Origin: Mytilus californianus
Taxonomy: Eukaryota > Mollusca > Bivalvia > Mytilida > Mytilidae
Direction of reading: 5' to 3'
Length of the DNA: 64,000 nt
Assembly: GCF_021869535.1 (NCBI RefSeq)
Contig: NW_026262668.1
Span: 9,780,348-9,844,347, forward strand
A model generated the notes under the pieces. It saw only the letters and a program-made list of their open reading frames with translations, was not told the DNA's origin and searched no databases. A program made the position numbers and the translations under genes. Positions 1-12,225 of this stretch are shown one piece after another; position 1 is the first letter of the stretch; every line of letters starts with the position of its first letter.

Positions 1-50
1 TTGATCTTTTGTGACGAGCTGTCTCATTGGCAATCACACCACATCTTCTT
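1..50 (-). repeat. End of an abundant mussel dispersed repeat
   Basis: The stretch containing GTCTCATTGGCAATCACACC and then CCACATCTTCTT matches, in the same orientation, the end of the copy near 17,245-17,285. It is the reverse complement of the start of the copies at 8,880 and 59,250. Only the terminus lies inside the window. I recognise it from memory as a very common mussel repeat of unknown class. Confidence 0.7.
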
Positions 51-1336
51 TTTTCTATCATAAGGAATTAATGTAAGTACATGATATAAAGTATTTATTT
101 CCATTTAAACTTAGTTCGAAGATAAGATCAATAAGGTATACGTATAGCATTCAAAAATGTCTACTCCCTTTTTCGAAAAGTTCCCGTTTGAAATATATTT
201 TAACAAATGTTTGTATTGCAATAACATCTTTATAACATCTTTTTGACTCAAATATTTTATTTCTTCCGATGGGCAATGTCCAGATCCGTGCTAACGTAGC
301 TTTTCATAAATTTGTGGTTTCAAAACAAAACAAAACCGGGTCCTATACTGAGACAAAACAGGGTCCTTGTGTAATAAACAACATTGACGAAACAGGGTCC
401 TTCCATTTTGACATGACCCATTTCTTCCGTTTCATGCACAGACATGCAAATATTGAGGTGCTCATAGTGACTAGCCATGCAATCTCTGTGTAAATATCTT
501 TCTTTCCGTGCTTTTCTTTCCGTACAATGTGCACAATTTAAAAAGAAATTAAACAAATTCGTAGCAAGGTTCACTCAATTCACCATTTTCATGTGCCTTT
601 TTACTTATTTCTCCATTAATCTAGAACGGTTGTAGAAAATATTACATCACACAATTGAAAATAGTTATATGTGTATGTTTATTCTTCAATGTCATTAAAA
701 AACAAATAAATAAATAAAAATTCTACCTTTTCTCTGTCTGTTGATTATCCGTCACCGTACCGGACATTAGATACTATCGAGTCCAAACATTTTTTGCCGG
801 GGTAGTTTAGACACAGTGACCTCTTCAAAATGGCGACCGTCCATATCATTTTTGACAAAAGTGCGTTTATTTTCGAGAAATCTATTGTACTCAAATACTA
901 AACAGTTATGAAATATGAATATTATATACAAATGGAAACTGTGTTACATTATTTGAAGTTTTTTTACCAACTATGTAGTCGTTTACTATTGAATTTCATT
1001 TCATTATGGAATCAATAGCGATTGACCTCATTTGGATTGTCTCCCGTTTGTAGAAAAATTCCCCACAGAGGGCGTTAAATGTTAAGCTACCTGATAACAA
1101 ATCTTAAAATATTCAACAAATTTATTATCCAAACATTAAAAATTTAGGAAAATTAAACAAAATAATTTGTATAAAAATACATATCAAATCAAGAAACTTG
1201 TATAAGTACTTTTTATACAGATTTACTGATATTTTTTGTTATCTTTTACAAAGAATCGTGAGAAATCAGTCAACCATAACTGATGATCAAAGCTCACAAG
1301 AGAGAATTGTAAACAATATTATTACGAAATTTCAGA
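51..1336 (+). other. Upstream region of dazap2, no gene seen
   Basis: No coding potential is convincing here. A short motif close to ACAAAACAGGGTCCTT occurs three times between 335 and 405. An AAAATGGCGACC sequence near 829-840 resembles a YY1-type core-promoter element, but similar ATGGCG strings occur in other non-genic parts of the window (22,650; 37,900; 38,100). The sequence just before the dazap2 ATG (ACGAAATTTCAGA) resembles that before the second DAZAP2 gene's ATG, so at least this part of the leader is probably transcribed. I cannot place a transcription start. Confidence 0.35.
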
Positions 1337-1343
1337 ATGTCAG
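1337..1343 (+). other. dazap2: dazap2 coding exon 1 (7 coding nt)
   Basis: ATGTCAG is followed directly by GTAAGAG, a strong donor. The exon encodes Met-Ser and the first base of Gly. The ATG is chosen because the paralogue on the other strand has the same arrangement (ATGTCGG followed by GTAAGA). Confidence 0.85.
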
Positions 1344-4300
1344 GTAAGAGAGGTACACCAGTGTTGAAGATCTGCTAAAATTATTAAGTTAACATACAAA
1401 TTATAACTGTCTATAAAAAGGAGAAGAGAAAAGATCATGCTTATTTCTACTTATTTTTTAAATCAATCATGTCAATCTACATCCTTGTTGACAAAGACAA
1501 CAGTCAACAACATACATTTTTGCTTTACAAGTTACATGTGTAATACATGTAACAGTAAGGCAAATGTTGTTAATTCTGATTGGGGTACTTGTATGTGTTT
1601 ATTTTAAATTAACATTTTTGTTAATTCAACATAATTTTGAGCATGTTCTGACAAATAAAGTTCATGATAAGGCGACCTACCAGCGACTAATTACACACAA
1701 ATCCTTACTATAAATTAACAGTATGGGAGTGACACTGGATATTGGTACCAGCTGAAGCGATGAGTTGTTGTAAAGTGCAAGCTGTGGTACATATCAATAC
1801 ATAAGTTGCCGTACACTATAGACATGATAGAAACTTTTTCTTTGTGATTTACATCATTTTAAAACCAATTTCTGAAAATATTTATAGTCAAGTGGGTCAA
1901 AATTGAACAATAGGAAGAAATATCAAATCTTTAGACACTTCATTTCTTGATCTGAAGCAATCGGTGCCTCTTTTTTCCGTACTAGATTATAGTTTTTTAT
2001 GTCCAAATTTAATTTACACTGATGTCTAACATTCCTAAATGATTTGGAGAACAGATCACTTCCCAACATATCATTACACAAATCTTTAGACACATGCAAT
2101 AATTACAAATGCATAAAAACTACAAAATTTTTCAAGCTCTCACTGCTACATCTAGTACCAATATCCAGTGTCGCTCCCATATAGTGATTAAGTCATTTCA
2201 GTATAAATAACTTATAGTTAGGATCAATTTTAGTCGTAAGATTTTTGTGAAAAGAGCCACAGGTTTTCTGAACTGTGTGACACTTAAACACATGAATTTG
2301 AAAAGAATCTAGAACCTATTTCAAGCTTGTAAGTCAAAAAGTTTTTCATGAAGACTATTACATCAGCTAATACATAACAATGAACTGGGGCTAAGTTTGT
2401 GAATCTGCATTTGTTAAAGCATTAGTTTTTATTCATACAAATGTACCTGACTAATACATGGAATTATATAGATTTTATTTTTAGCAGTCAGCATTAAGGT
2501 ACAATCTGTGGTTAAAACTTGAATAACTTTGTCAAGCCTTCATGGAATAATAAAAAAAAAAAGAGAGAAGCTTCTTCATAATCAAGAAATCATGAAAAAA
2601 AATGGGTAATGAACAAATTGATGCAAGTCATTGTAACAAACCCACAATTTTAAACATATATTTCAAAGTTACTGTTGGTCACCGAAGTGGAGGTTTAGTC
2701 AGTTACAGTCATCTCATGATTGGTTCATGTTCATGTCAGCTAGCAGTTCATCAGAGATCAGTTGATAAAGGTCCAGATATACATGATATAAATTTATTAG
2801 TACAGCAGCTCTGCTATTGATGCCTTGTTAAACATTATGGTTATGATGTTAAAGCCACTTAAATAATGCATAAGTTTCAGAATTCAATTGCAATCAATCA
2901 CTTTTTTTGAATGCCATTTACTACTGTCAGTGTGGAGTCATTTATTTTTGTGGATTGAGAAAAAATGGTATTTTCATGGATATTTGATTTTCTGGTTTTG
3001 TCAAAGTCTACATGTACATACAAAACTATAGAAAATTCTGACTTTGTTGAACATTTAAATTCGTTGTTTATCTATACCCACAAAATATATGAATATTGGT
3101 ATCCCAGGAACTATAATTAGTGAATCCTCAGTATAAGCATGTGATAAGGTTGCATTTTCACATATAACATGTTTCATATCTCTGTTTTCATGATAGTAAA
3201 TTAAAATGCTGTCAGAACTTATCTGGTTATCCTAGCTATAATCTGTAATGTAAATGTTATAACTAAAAAAAGTGCTGTATTTATGTATATATTAGTTACC
3301 AATATAATGTGTATTGTCATTGTCCAGCTTGGTTAACACATGGGGATCTCTTCTGTAGTTATAAGTCAGCATGGTCAGTATGTTCATCTGCAGTGTTGTC
3401 TGCATCACACTTTGTAAATCTGTAAATTCTTGAAACTGCTTGACAGTATTTAACTAAAACAGCAAATGAACAGATTCTTCTACCAGATTTGTTGTTGTGC
3501 TCCTGTTGTTGTCTGTGATTTTTGTAAAGGTTTCCCAAACTAAATCATGAACTTTATCAGAGTCAGTTCAATTGATCCTGAAATTACATTCTGAAGCATT
3601 TTATATACATGATATACCAGTATACAAATATGTGGAACTCATAAAAAATGGGTGCATTTATTAACCAATACCATCAAGGATTTTTATACGCCCGTTTACG
3701 GGACGTATTATGGTATACCGCTAACCGTCTGTCCGTCATCAACATGTCGGACATTAATTCAGAAATGCTTTAACCAATATGCATGAAACTTTGATGAATT
3801 GTTTATATCTATTGACGCGAGCTCCCTTTCTTTTTATATAAATTTCGGATTTACCGTTTCCAAGTTTTGGGGTTTTATTCATTAAAAAAGGGGGGATTTT
3901 CCAGTTTTCGGACAATAACTCAAAAAAAATTTCACCAATTTGCATGAAACTTTTGTGAATTGTTCATATCTATTGACGTGAGCCTCCTTTTGTTTTTTTA
4001 TAAATTTCGGATTTACCGTTTCCGAGTTTTGGGGTTTTATTCATTAACAAAGGGGGGATTTTCCAGTTTTCAGACAATAACTCAAAAACAATTTCACATA
4101 TTTGCAAGAAACTTTGATGAATTGTTTATTTCTATCGACATGAGCTCCCTTTTGATTTTTATAAATTTCAGATTATATATTTATGGGGTTTTATTCATTA
4201 CAAAAAGGGGGATTTTCCAGTTTTCGGACAATAACACAAAAATGCTTTCAGCATTTTTTATGAGACTTTGGTAAATTGTTTATATCTATTTTTGTAAGCT

Positions 4301-7300
4301 CCCTTTTGATTTTTATAAATTTTCGATTTTACATTTCAGAGTTATAAGATTTTATTTGTTTATAGTCTGACAACAGATTTACCAAGTATTGCACAACAGC
4401 ACAATGTATTGCTTAACAGCAAGAAATCTTTCATATAACCAATTTCAAGTTCTTTGAATACATTTATTCAGAAACCTATAACATATCAAATATGTAATTA
4501 CAATCCAAATTCAGACCTATATCAAGCTTAAATATTGTGTCCATTTTTGCCCCAACTGTTCAGGGTTGGACCTCTGTGGGCGTATCCAGCTGCGCTCAGC
4601 GAAGCAGTTTATCTTGGGTTGTTTTGCGGATGGTTTGTGGTAAAACATATGTCTGCATGTATGATTAAAACTGGGTATTTGAAATAAATTATTGCCATCC
4701 TGCCACATTGATATTTTAAAATGAGCCAGACATTTTTAAAAACTGAGAATCCTGCAATAGTGTGTCTTTAATAGAATGAACCCTGCATACTGTAAACCAA
4801 CTTATTTTCGTGTTAAGCCCTTTCTAGCCCATTTCGCGGCCATTAAATTTCGCGATTCTCAAATTTACCTGATGAAGTTAATTAAGAGATAATCCAAGTT
4901 TTACATATTCGCTACGATTTATATACTCGAAATTTTTCTACTCGCGAAAGTTGCGAAAATAAGTTGGTTTACAGTATATACCCTACATCTTCTTTTATTT
5001 GTACTTAAAACAGATTTTCTTTTGCCTGCTACACAAACATCATGTACATTGTATACTCTGCAAACATACTTCATGTACTTCTTTTGTGTTTTTTCATGTA
5101 TAATGATTTTTGTGCTCTGCCTTTAACTACTGGTATTATTTATTATTGAGTTATATGTATTTATCAATAATTCTCTTTTTTCACTCCAGGAAAATCAAAT
5201 AAGTCACCTTACCAAACACCTGGGTACCCTACCCAAGGTTATCCCACTGCTGGATACCCTACACAACAATATCAGCAAGGGCCACCAGGATACACTAGTA
5301 GTTTTGTTCGTAAGTTTTCATATGACATGTTATATTGATGTGTCATATCAGAGACATATAATACAATTATTATATGTCTCTGGTCATATATATACATATA
5401 TAGTACTTAATGGTCCATTTGTACATGTATGTAGAATGTAATTTGAGTACTTATAACACCTTTCAGAATTAATGTAAACAAATACAAAACATAATTAAAT
5501 ACATGTATGATTTACATTTTGCATGTAAAATTTTCATTCAGAAAAAAGCAAAAGTCACTATAAAGGGTATAAATGGTTCAAGACCCAGAAATTCTTTTAA
5601 ATTATCAAACTGCTTACCCAGTGAATAATGATGCTGGTATGTATTTGGGCCTTTACTTACATACTGTTACATTTTGATTTCCTTCCCCAAAGGCCTTATG
5701 AGCCATTTCATCAAACATCATGTTATATATAGTAACACACAGTTTTACACCAAAAATGTATCAGACATGTATGTGAATACAAAATAGCATTAATAATGGG
5801 TTATGAGCATTTCATGATCATCTTTATTAATTTTGTATTTGATATGAATATTAAAATATATACATATAATTATATATACACATAATTAGCAATATATATA
5901 TATATACTATGCTGTTGTCAGTGGCGTCTGTGGCGTCAACAATGTATTCGTTTGTGATTAGTTCAGTTTATGGGGAACCACTAGTTGTAGGTCAATGGTA
6001 TTTGGTATGCAGTTGTTTTAGCATTTACACATCTCATTTCCATGGAGATTATTTGCCCCCACCCTGAGCGGCCCTCTCAGTCAGGGTCTAATGACTTTGA
6101 AACATTTGCTTAATTTACATGTATTAGTTTGTGATTAGGTTTGTTTAACATGTTTAAAGGGAACAACTTATGATAAGTCAATGATATTTGGTATGCAGTT
6201 TTAAAAGCATTGGCATTTCTCATTTGCATGAAGGTTATTAGGCTCTACACCTTCAGTCATAGTTCATTGCATTTGACTTTCAATGATTTGCAAAGTTAAC
6301 ATGTTTAAATAAAACCATTTTAATTTCAATATTTGCATTATAATATCAAAATAACAAAATGTAAGACATATCTCTGTGTCAACAGTTTATGTTTGTCATG
6401 TTTTCACCATTGCATGAGACTTGGACAGATTGGCTCTTAATGTACTTAATCTACTGATATGTATTTTAGAAATCATTCCTGATTCTTCTTTAATACCAGC
6501 TGCTTCACTTCCAATTATATTTCATAAAGCAAAACCATAAACAATGAAGAAATCATGATTTTGCATAATGTCCAAAACATTTTTGAAGAAAATCAAAGTT
6601 GATTTTAACTTAAAGTAAAAACCTTTGTATTAAACAGATGGCTCACCAGCACCAGGAATGACAGTAACTCACATGGCACAGTCTTATCAGTCACCTGGAG
6701 CCTATGGTGCACCACCCCAGGGACCACCACCACCCTATTCTTACGTAAGTATCTTTAATAACATATACTGTGGATTAGTTATTGTTTGTTTGATACTGAT
6801 TTTCGTGGATTTCGTGGGTACTGCAGAACCATGAATTTAAACATTCACTGCATTACAAGTATTCTATTGGAATACATGCAGACTTTGTAAAAACAACTAA
6901 ATCAAATATCCATGAATATGTAAGTTTTACTCAATCCATAAAAATTGGTACCAGCAAAAATAGATGAATCCTCAGTATATCATGGTATTATCATTGTATA
7001 TAGTTAGTAGTTACTTGCGGTCCTTGGTCATGTTAGTCATACTATGTTTAAGGATTTCCCAATATAACTTGCAATGAAATGTTTACAGTCAAGTCGGGTA
7101 ATTTCATTAGTTCGTTAGTCAGTACATTTTGTTGACTTAATATTAAATGGACAACCTACAGCAGCCTGATATATGACAAAACAATAAATGAAAATCAAAT
7201 ATGACAGACAGCAACCAACAACAACCACTGAATTAGAGGTTGTTGGATTGGGACAGACAATTAAAGGGCTAAACATGTTTGTGAGTGCTTAACCGTACCT

Positions 7301-10300
7301 TAATCTGTTTATTTTTCTGAAAAAATTTGTAACAAGAAATAGAGTTATAATTTTGTTATTGATGATTGATTATAATAATAATAATAAATAATAAATTCTT
7401 TATCTAAAGAGGGTAAACTCAGTTAGTTACAATAAACTAATCTTCCCTGAGGCCCTCACATACAAATTACAATACAATCAAAAACAGATATTTACACATA
7501 GTTAATTTACAGTCAATTAGTTCAATGTAATATTACTAACATGATAAGATATAAGGCTGTTCAAGATGCACATGTAGTCAAAAAATCAAATACAAATAAA
7601 AATAAAAGAATATACAAATACATTGTAGAAAACATAATCTTATCAGGACTGTGTTAAGTACTTCTTGATACTTTGTTTAAAAGTATAAGTGTTTTGAGCT
7701 TTACACATTTTGTGTGGTAGTCCATTCCATAACACTGATCCAGAATAAACAAAAGATTTCTTAAATAGCTCAGCTTTTGGCTTAGGAACTATCATATTAC
7801 CTTGAGTGACACCTCTCAAGGAGTAAGGATTATTATCTGATTTCAGTTTAAACTTTTGAACTATGATTGTTGGTTGCTTAACATCCAGTGGCAAATATTT
7901 CATGCATGTTCAGGACGAGTTGTTATTGATGAGCAGGAGTTTTAACATCATAGACAATTTTGATATAATAACTAAATTTTGAGGAAAATGAAATAAATTT
8001 TATCATAAATTACATAAGAGTTTATACCTTCAATTGTCGAAATATTCATGTATAAAATGTTCAAATGTTTTTATAATATCTTCTTTAGCCAATAATAATT
8101 ACGTGTGAACAAAGAAAGCAGTTTCTTGTTTAATATGAAGGTAGTACAGAATCAAAGTACATACATACACATTTCCAGTTTGTAAAAATAAGCCTACTTT
8201 TTCTTGCAAACAAATTCTACAAACAAGAAATGTAAATCAGTAAATCAGTTGCACATACAGGATTTGAAAAAGGGGGGGGTTCACCAAGGCAACTTTAGCA
8301 TGCATTAATCAATATTTAGCTTCACAATTTGGGCCCAGCCACCCCTGCTATATCCCTCTCTGTAAATGACTGGTATACATGATACATCAGATGCAGATAG
8401 CAATCATTTCTCATTTTTGTTTCAATATCTATAAACAATTGAATTGAGCAGACTACTTTTGTAGAAAATCTTTCATTTCAGTTCTATCTTTTTCCTACAT
8501 ATTGTAAAACAATTTATATTTTAGGCACCCCCACAACAAGGAGGTTATCCAATACAAAATCCACAACCATTCGTAGCCAATAATGTCTTTGATTCAGGTG
8601 CCAGATTTGATGGAATAGCACAACCAAATATACCTGTAAGTTTAGAGTAATACAATCAATATCCATTGTTCTGTACCAGTTATTAGTCGTAGTTACACAG
8701 GCATTATCAAATCCCAAAATCTGTATTATATCATATCAAAATCGTCTGTTATAAGTACATGTATATAATAAAGTGTACATTATATAGCTTTCCAGTATCG
8801 AAGAATATTAATAATGCCTGATGCTATTAGAGGGTGTGTTGTGAATAAGGCTTGTAGGTATATATGTCTGCCAGGTCAATATAAAAATAAGAAGATGTGG
8901 TATGATTGCCAATGAGACAACTCTCCACAAGAGACCAAAAGACACAGAAATTAACAACTATAGGTCACTGTACGGCCTTCAACAATGAGTAAAACCCATA
9001 CTGCATAGTCAGCTATAAAAGGCCTCAAAATGACAAATTTAAAACAATTCAAACAAGAAAACTAACAGCCTGATTTATGTACAAAATATGGAACGATAAA
9101 CAAATATAATACTAGTATACAGCAACAAACGACAACCACTGAATTACAGGCTCCTGACTTGGGACAGGCACATACAGAATGTGGCGAGATTAAACTAGTT
9201 TGAATGCGCGTCAACCCTCCCCTAACCTGGGACAGTGGTGTAACAGTACAACATAAGAACAAACTTTAAAAATGAGTTGAAAAGGGCTTAACTCATCAGA
9301 TCGATCCATAGAGAAGTACATCTAACAAAAACAGAGTGGATGTGGCTCCTATTTTTAAATTATTATTATTCAGATGAATACATTTTGTGAGCTTTGCTTG
9401 CAGCGCTTGTAAAATTTCATTTCCATGAATGACCAACATCTAAAACTGGTTTTATAATGTTTATATATATAGTCCCTACTATTTTTGTGTTGGCTTTTTG
9501 TCTGACAGTTGACTCCTCCCAAGGAAGGTAGGTAGAACCAGAGCTCATAACAATTTCATTGTTCATCATAACAAGCAAGCAAATCTAAAATCTGTTCTTT
9601 CTAACATACTCTATAAATTATTTCCTGTAATGATCTGTTTGTAACCACATTAATGTTAAGCCATTTAGTGGTCGTGCTTTATTGACTTTGGATCTTTAAC
9701 ATTGTACAACGTTAAGTTTTGTGTGATAGGGTTTATTTGTGAGTACTTGCAATTGATAATTATTGTTTTTAGAGGTTTTTTTTTAGTACAATGCACATAT
9801 AGATTCTCAAATTGGTACCAGTGGATTATCAGATTTATCGATAATTTAACTATTGAGATTGGATAACTCCAATAATCCATGGGTAACTATGAAAGAATCT
9901 GTTTCTCTAATGATTATTAAAAATAAATTATCATTCTTGATAAGCAAAAATCCCCTTCAAGTGCCTTCCACATTCCTGATATCTATGTCATACAGATATA
10001 AAGTTGTCAATTTCTCTAACACCTGTTTGCACCTGTTTGCACATTTCGATTCATCAGCTGTAAAGGTTATGACCTTTGAACTTGGCCAATCATCTACTGA
10101 TATCATCAGCAACCACACGTTGATGAAATTTTTTTTAACAATGGGTCAAGAAAGGGTTCAATTACCAAAGAATTTGAGAAACGCATTTATTTGATTCTGA
10201 ATTTAATTTAATCAGTGAAACAAATTCATCCTTCACTTCACCATGTTTTCTTCAGACAGAAAATGAGTTTTCTTTGAAATCTACAACAGGGTTAATCATG

Positions 10301-10721
10301 GTATACAATACATTAAGAAAATGATGTGTTCATTTATGAATGCAATTTATCAAAAATTTACTGAAATGTGAATATTAATGCAACTCAGCTAGATCTTATA
10401 TCAAAATATCCATAATTAAATAAAATCTAAAAGATTATGGTATTGGATTTTATCCAATCTCAATAGTTAAAATCAGATGAAATTGATTAAATAATGCTAT
10501 TTAAATCTGGTAATATTTTTCGCATTGATAAGGATACCACATAAATTTCTGAATTATCAGAAATATTAATTTCCGCCTTTTTTCAGCCCCCTCCTCCAGG
10601 ATATGCACCTAATGCCGCCCAATATGCCCAGATGCAGGGGCAGACTGTAATAGGAACACAACAACGGAGTAACTTCTGGACTGGAGGGAACGGTGGTGGA
10701 TACACACTCGGAGGACTCTAA
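1337..10721 (+). CDS. dazap2: DAZ-associated protein 2 (five coding exons, 159 aa)
   Basis: The spliced CDS joins 1337-1343, 5190-5309, 6638-6744, 8525-8635 and 10587-10721. All introns are GT-AG, with phases 1, 1, 0, 0, and the total is 480 nt including TAA. The N-terminal third is Tyr/Pro/Gln-rich (repeats of GYPTQ type). Exon 3 ends in a PPPPY sequence that supplies a PPxY motif, the known ligand of NEDD4-type WW domains in this family. Exons 4-5 encode the family-diagnostic C-terminus: FDSGARF, then NIPPPPPGYAPNAAQ, an MQG segment, and a RSNFW...GGGYTLG ending. Vertebrate DAZAP2 has the same order (GARF, NIPPPPPGCPPNAAQ, GNFF, DGGYT) and 168 aa. Known family members are small adaptors linked to RNA-binding DAZ proteins, TCF-4/Wnt signalling, p53/HIPK2 regulation and stress granules; the role here is inferred from homology only. 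Confidence 0.93.
1722..2181. mobile_element. 460-bp TIR (MITE-like) element in dazap2 intron 1
   Basis: Both ends begin TATGGGAG(T/C)GACACTGGAT in inverted orientation. The match runs about 43 bp with a handful of mismatches. There is no coding potential inside. A short TA-rich sequence flanks it, but a target duplication is not clear. Confidence 0.6.
2922..3134 (-). repeat. Dispersed repeat family B, inverted copy
   Basis: This stretch is the reverse complement of the copy at 6,764-6,980. Shared blocks are GGATATTTGATTT, CAAAGTCT and TGAATCCTCAGTATA at the end. Both lie in dazap2 introns. The imperfect terminal inverted ends suggest an old non-autonomous DNA element. Confidence 0.6.
3684..4350 (+). 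repeat. Bivalve ACGCCCGTTTACGGGACG repeat with ~160-bp internal tandem units
   Basis: It begins ACGCCCGTTTACGGGACGTA, a repeat head I recognise as common in bivalves. Four imperfect units of about 160 bp follow, each with GCATGAAACTTTGATGAATTG-like, TATATCTATTGACG-like and GGGGGGATTTTCCAG-like blocks (unit starts near 3,781, 3,942, 4,104 and 4,258). It lies within dazap2 intron 1. Confidence 0.6.
4787..4977. mobile_element. 191-bp MITE with perfect 24-bp TIRs
   Basis: ATACTGTAAACCAACTTA followed by TTTTCG at 4787-4810 is exactly inverted at 4954-4977. The interior is rich in CGCGA-type motifs. A TA target duplication is possible. It sits in dazap2 intron 1, about 210 bp before exon 2. Confidence 0.75.
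5190..5309 (+). other. dazap2: dazap2 coding exon 2
   Basis: It is preceded by a pyrimidine tract and CACTCCAG and followed by GTAAGT. It is 120 nt, phase 1 at both ends, and encodes a Tyr/Pro/Gln/Thr-rich low-complexity segment. Confidence 0.88.
5915..6300 (+). repeat. Dispersed repeat with internal ~180-bp duplication
   Basis: Two diverged tandem halves (about 5,944-6,060 and 6,121-6,245) share GTTTGTGATTAG, GGTCAATG(G/A)TATTTGG and TATGCAGTT blocks. It is in dazap2 intron 2. A short (TA)n run lies just upstream at about 5,891-5,906. Confidence 0.5.
6638..6744 (+). other. dazap2: dazap2 coding exon 3
   Basis: The acceptor is TAAACAG and the donor GTAAGT; length 107 nt. It ends with a PPPPY(SY) PPxY motif. 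A dispersed repeat begins about 20 bp after the donor. Confidence 0.9.
6764..6980 (+). repeat. Dispersed repeat family B
   Basis: It has imperfect inverted ends ATACTGTGGATTAG and TGAATCCTCAGTAT. It matches the inverted copy at 2,922-3,134. It starts about 20 bp after the exon 3 donor. Confidence 0.6.
7372..7915 (-). mobile_element. 5'-truncated LINE insertion in dazap2 intron 3, antisense
   Basis: The minus strand has an open frame (7903-7643) with the features of a CR1/L2/Jockey-type ORF2 C-terminus: a SLRG block, an FVYSGSVLWNGLPHKM block and a short basic tail ending in KKYLTQS. It is followed by about 270 nt of AT-rich 3' sequence and ends in a TTATTATTATTAT simple tail near 7,375-7,400. 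Severe 5' truncation plus a microsatellite-like 3' tail is the usual structure of LINE insertions. Confidence 0.65.
7643..7903 (-). pseudogene. LINE ORF2 C-terminal fragment
   Basis: The fragment is 86 residues. The motif order SLRG, then SGSVLWNGLPHKM, then FK.SIKKYL matches the extreme C-terminus of APE-type LINE ORF2 proteins, beyond the reverse transcriptase. No RT or endonuclease motifs remain, so it cannot retrotranspose. The Met at 7903 is only the first ATG in the remnant and has no meaning as a start. The stop at 7643 is probably the genuine ORF2 terminus, because the 3' UTR-like tail follows. Confidence 0.65.
8525..8635 (+). other. dazap2: dazap2 coding exon 4
   Basis: The acceptor is ATTTTAG and the donor GTAAGT; 111 nt, phase 0. 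It encodes the APPQQ start and the conserved FDSGARF block, ending at NIP. Confidence 0.92.
8880..9345 (+). repeat. Near-complete copy of abundant mussel dispersed repeat (family A)
   Basis: The element starts AGATGTGGTATGATTGCCAA, continues through a conserved block around GTACGGCCTTCAACAATGAG and another around CTCCTGACTTGGGACAGGC, and ends near 9,345. Other copies in this window: 1-50, 12,056, 12,690, 15,410, 16,850, 24,535, 44,100 and 59,250. It has no coding capacity. Located in dazap2 intron 4. Confidence 0.75.
9845..10472. mobile_element. 628-bp TIR element in dazap2 intron 4
   Basis: TTTAACTATTGAGATTGGAT at the left end is inverted at about 10,451-10,472. The interior holds a 113-codon open stretch with no recognisable motif, so I treat the element as non-coding. 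It ends about 110 bp before dazap2 exon 5. Confidence 0.5.
10587..10721 (+). other. dazap2: dazap2 coding exon 5 and stop
   Basis: The acceptor is TTTTTTCAG. It encodes PPPPGYAPNAAQ through the Gly-rich C-terminus and stops at TAA 10719-10721. Confidence 0.93.
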
Positions 10722-11665
10722 TTTTGTTACTGTGTAACCCATTATCAGTTCACAGCAATGTCAAATCTTCAGCATTCTAAGGACTGCATGAAATGAATAT
10801 TAGTTTTTTTTTTATAGGTGATTGGAAATTTAAAATGCCAAAGCTTCTTTTAGACATTTAGGTAGATTGAACTGTTGTGTTATTCAACATATATGTGTGT
10901 ATTTTTAGGGTATATTGGAATATTTGTCAGTCTGATTGAGATACAGATAATATGTCCATGCTTTGCTAACAAGGATTTGCCTGCAATGTGTTCTAACTTC
11001 TATTTTTAAGAACTTTCATGATCAGGATTCGCAGGTTTTGTTACATTGATAACACCTTCAAAAATCTGAAGTCTGGAATTTCATTGACTGATGTTATAAT
11101 TACCAGAACAGAAATTAGAATGGAACGTTGCCAGATCCTTGAAAACAGAGCATGGACACATGATTTTGATGAGATCAGTATTTTAATCTGATGGAATATT
11201 TGTATGATCATACACTAAACATATCTGAAATTTTTTTAGTAAAACTTGCATTTTGCAGTACCAAAATTAAAAAAATTGAAAAAATTACATTGAAAGCAAG
11301 AAATGGTATTTCACCCATTTAATCACATTGAAATGTATCCACTATTATATAGTTTTATTATATCTTTTCTTTAATATGTTAAAAATATTTTTTATAGTTA
11401 TTTTTTTGTCAAACATGACATAGTAAACAGAGTTTTTTTTAAAGTGCCTGTTGTTGCAATTTTTGTTGTTTAAGGTCATAGAATAAATGTTCTATCTTTG
11501 AAATCAAAGTTTAATTTTTTGTAAATATATGTATCTGCTATTTAAGATACTTTTGATGTCTTTATTGTATATATTAATTATTGTTGATTTATTGTATATT
11601 TTAATTGTTACTGTTTTCTGTGATATAAATAATTTTTCAATAAAGTTGCAGAAAATTCCATTGTC
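10722..11665 (+). other. dazap2: dazap2 3' UTR with poly(A) signal at 11639-11644
   Basis: This is AT-rich non-coding sequence after the stop. AATAAA occurs at 11639-11644, followed by a GT/T-rich stretch, so cleavage is likely near 11,655-11,670. Earlier weak signals are possible; the exact end is inferred. Confidence 0.65.
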
Positions 11666-11861
11666 TTAATGTAGTAAAATAAAATCATTTCTTCCCTGTA
11701 AACTGATATATTAAAAAATGAATTGACACACATTTGATTTATTGGTCCTTTATGTCTACAGAACTGAAACCACAACTTTATAAAATTTGTTTTGATTTAT
11801 TAAATTAAAGAAGTTTTTTGGTCATGACAAAAATAATCTGTATCTGAAATTCAAATTTTTT

Positions 11862-12050
11862 TATGCCCCCGCCGTAGCGATGGGGGCATTAAGTTTTATC
11901 CTTGTCCGTCTGTATGTACGTACGTCCGTCTGTACATCCCAAAATTGGTTTCCTTTCTCTAACTTGAGTTTGCCTCAACCAAATGTTATGAAACTTAAGA
12001 TAAATATCTCCTTATATATGTAAACACATTTACTGTCTTCACTTTGGATT
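11862..12050 (+). repeat. Bivalve TATGCCCCCGCCG-type dispersed repeat
   Basis: It begins TTATGCCCCCGCCGTAGCGA with GGGGGCATTAAG forming a palindromic head, followed by CCGTCTGTATGTACGTACGT. I recognise this head as a common mollusc repeat. A related end in the other orientation is at 29,780-29,805. Confidence 0.55.
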
Positions 12051-12055
12051 TATAT

Positions 12056-12225
12056 AAAAATGAGGAGATGTGGTATGGTTGCCAATGAGATAACTTTCCA
12101 AAAGAGATTAAATGACAATAGAAAGTGACAAGTAACTACAGATCATTGTACAGCCTTCAATAATGAGCAAACCTTAATGTATAGTAATCTATATAAGGTC
12201 AATTACAGCAAAATGTGAAACAAAT
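12056..12225 (+). repeat. Dispersed repeat family A, 5' fragment
   Basis: It starts AGATGTGGTATGGTTGCCAA and retains the TTCAATAATGAGCAAA block, then is truncated. Confidence 0.65.

Noticed and set aside
269..574. Overlapping short open frames on both strands
   Set aside because: They run through repeated GGGTCC motif sequence; composition is not protein-like and there are no conserved motifs.
9853..10194. 113-codon frame in dazap2 intron 4
   Set aside because: It starts inside the terminal inverted repeat of a small element and has no motif or homologue I recognise.
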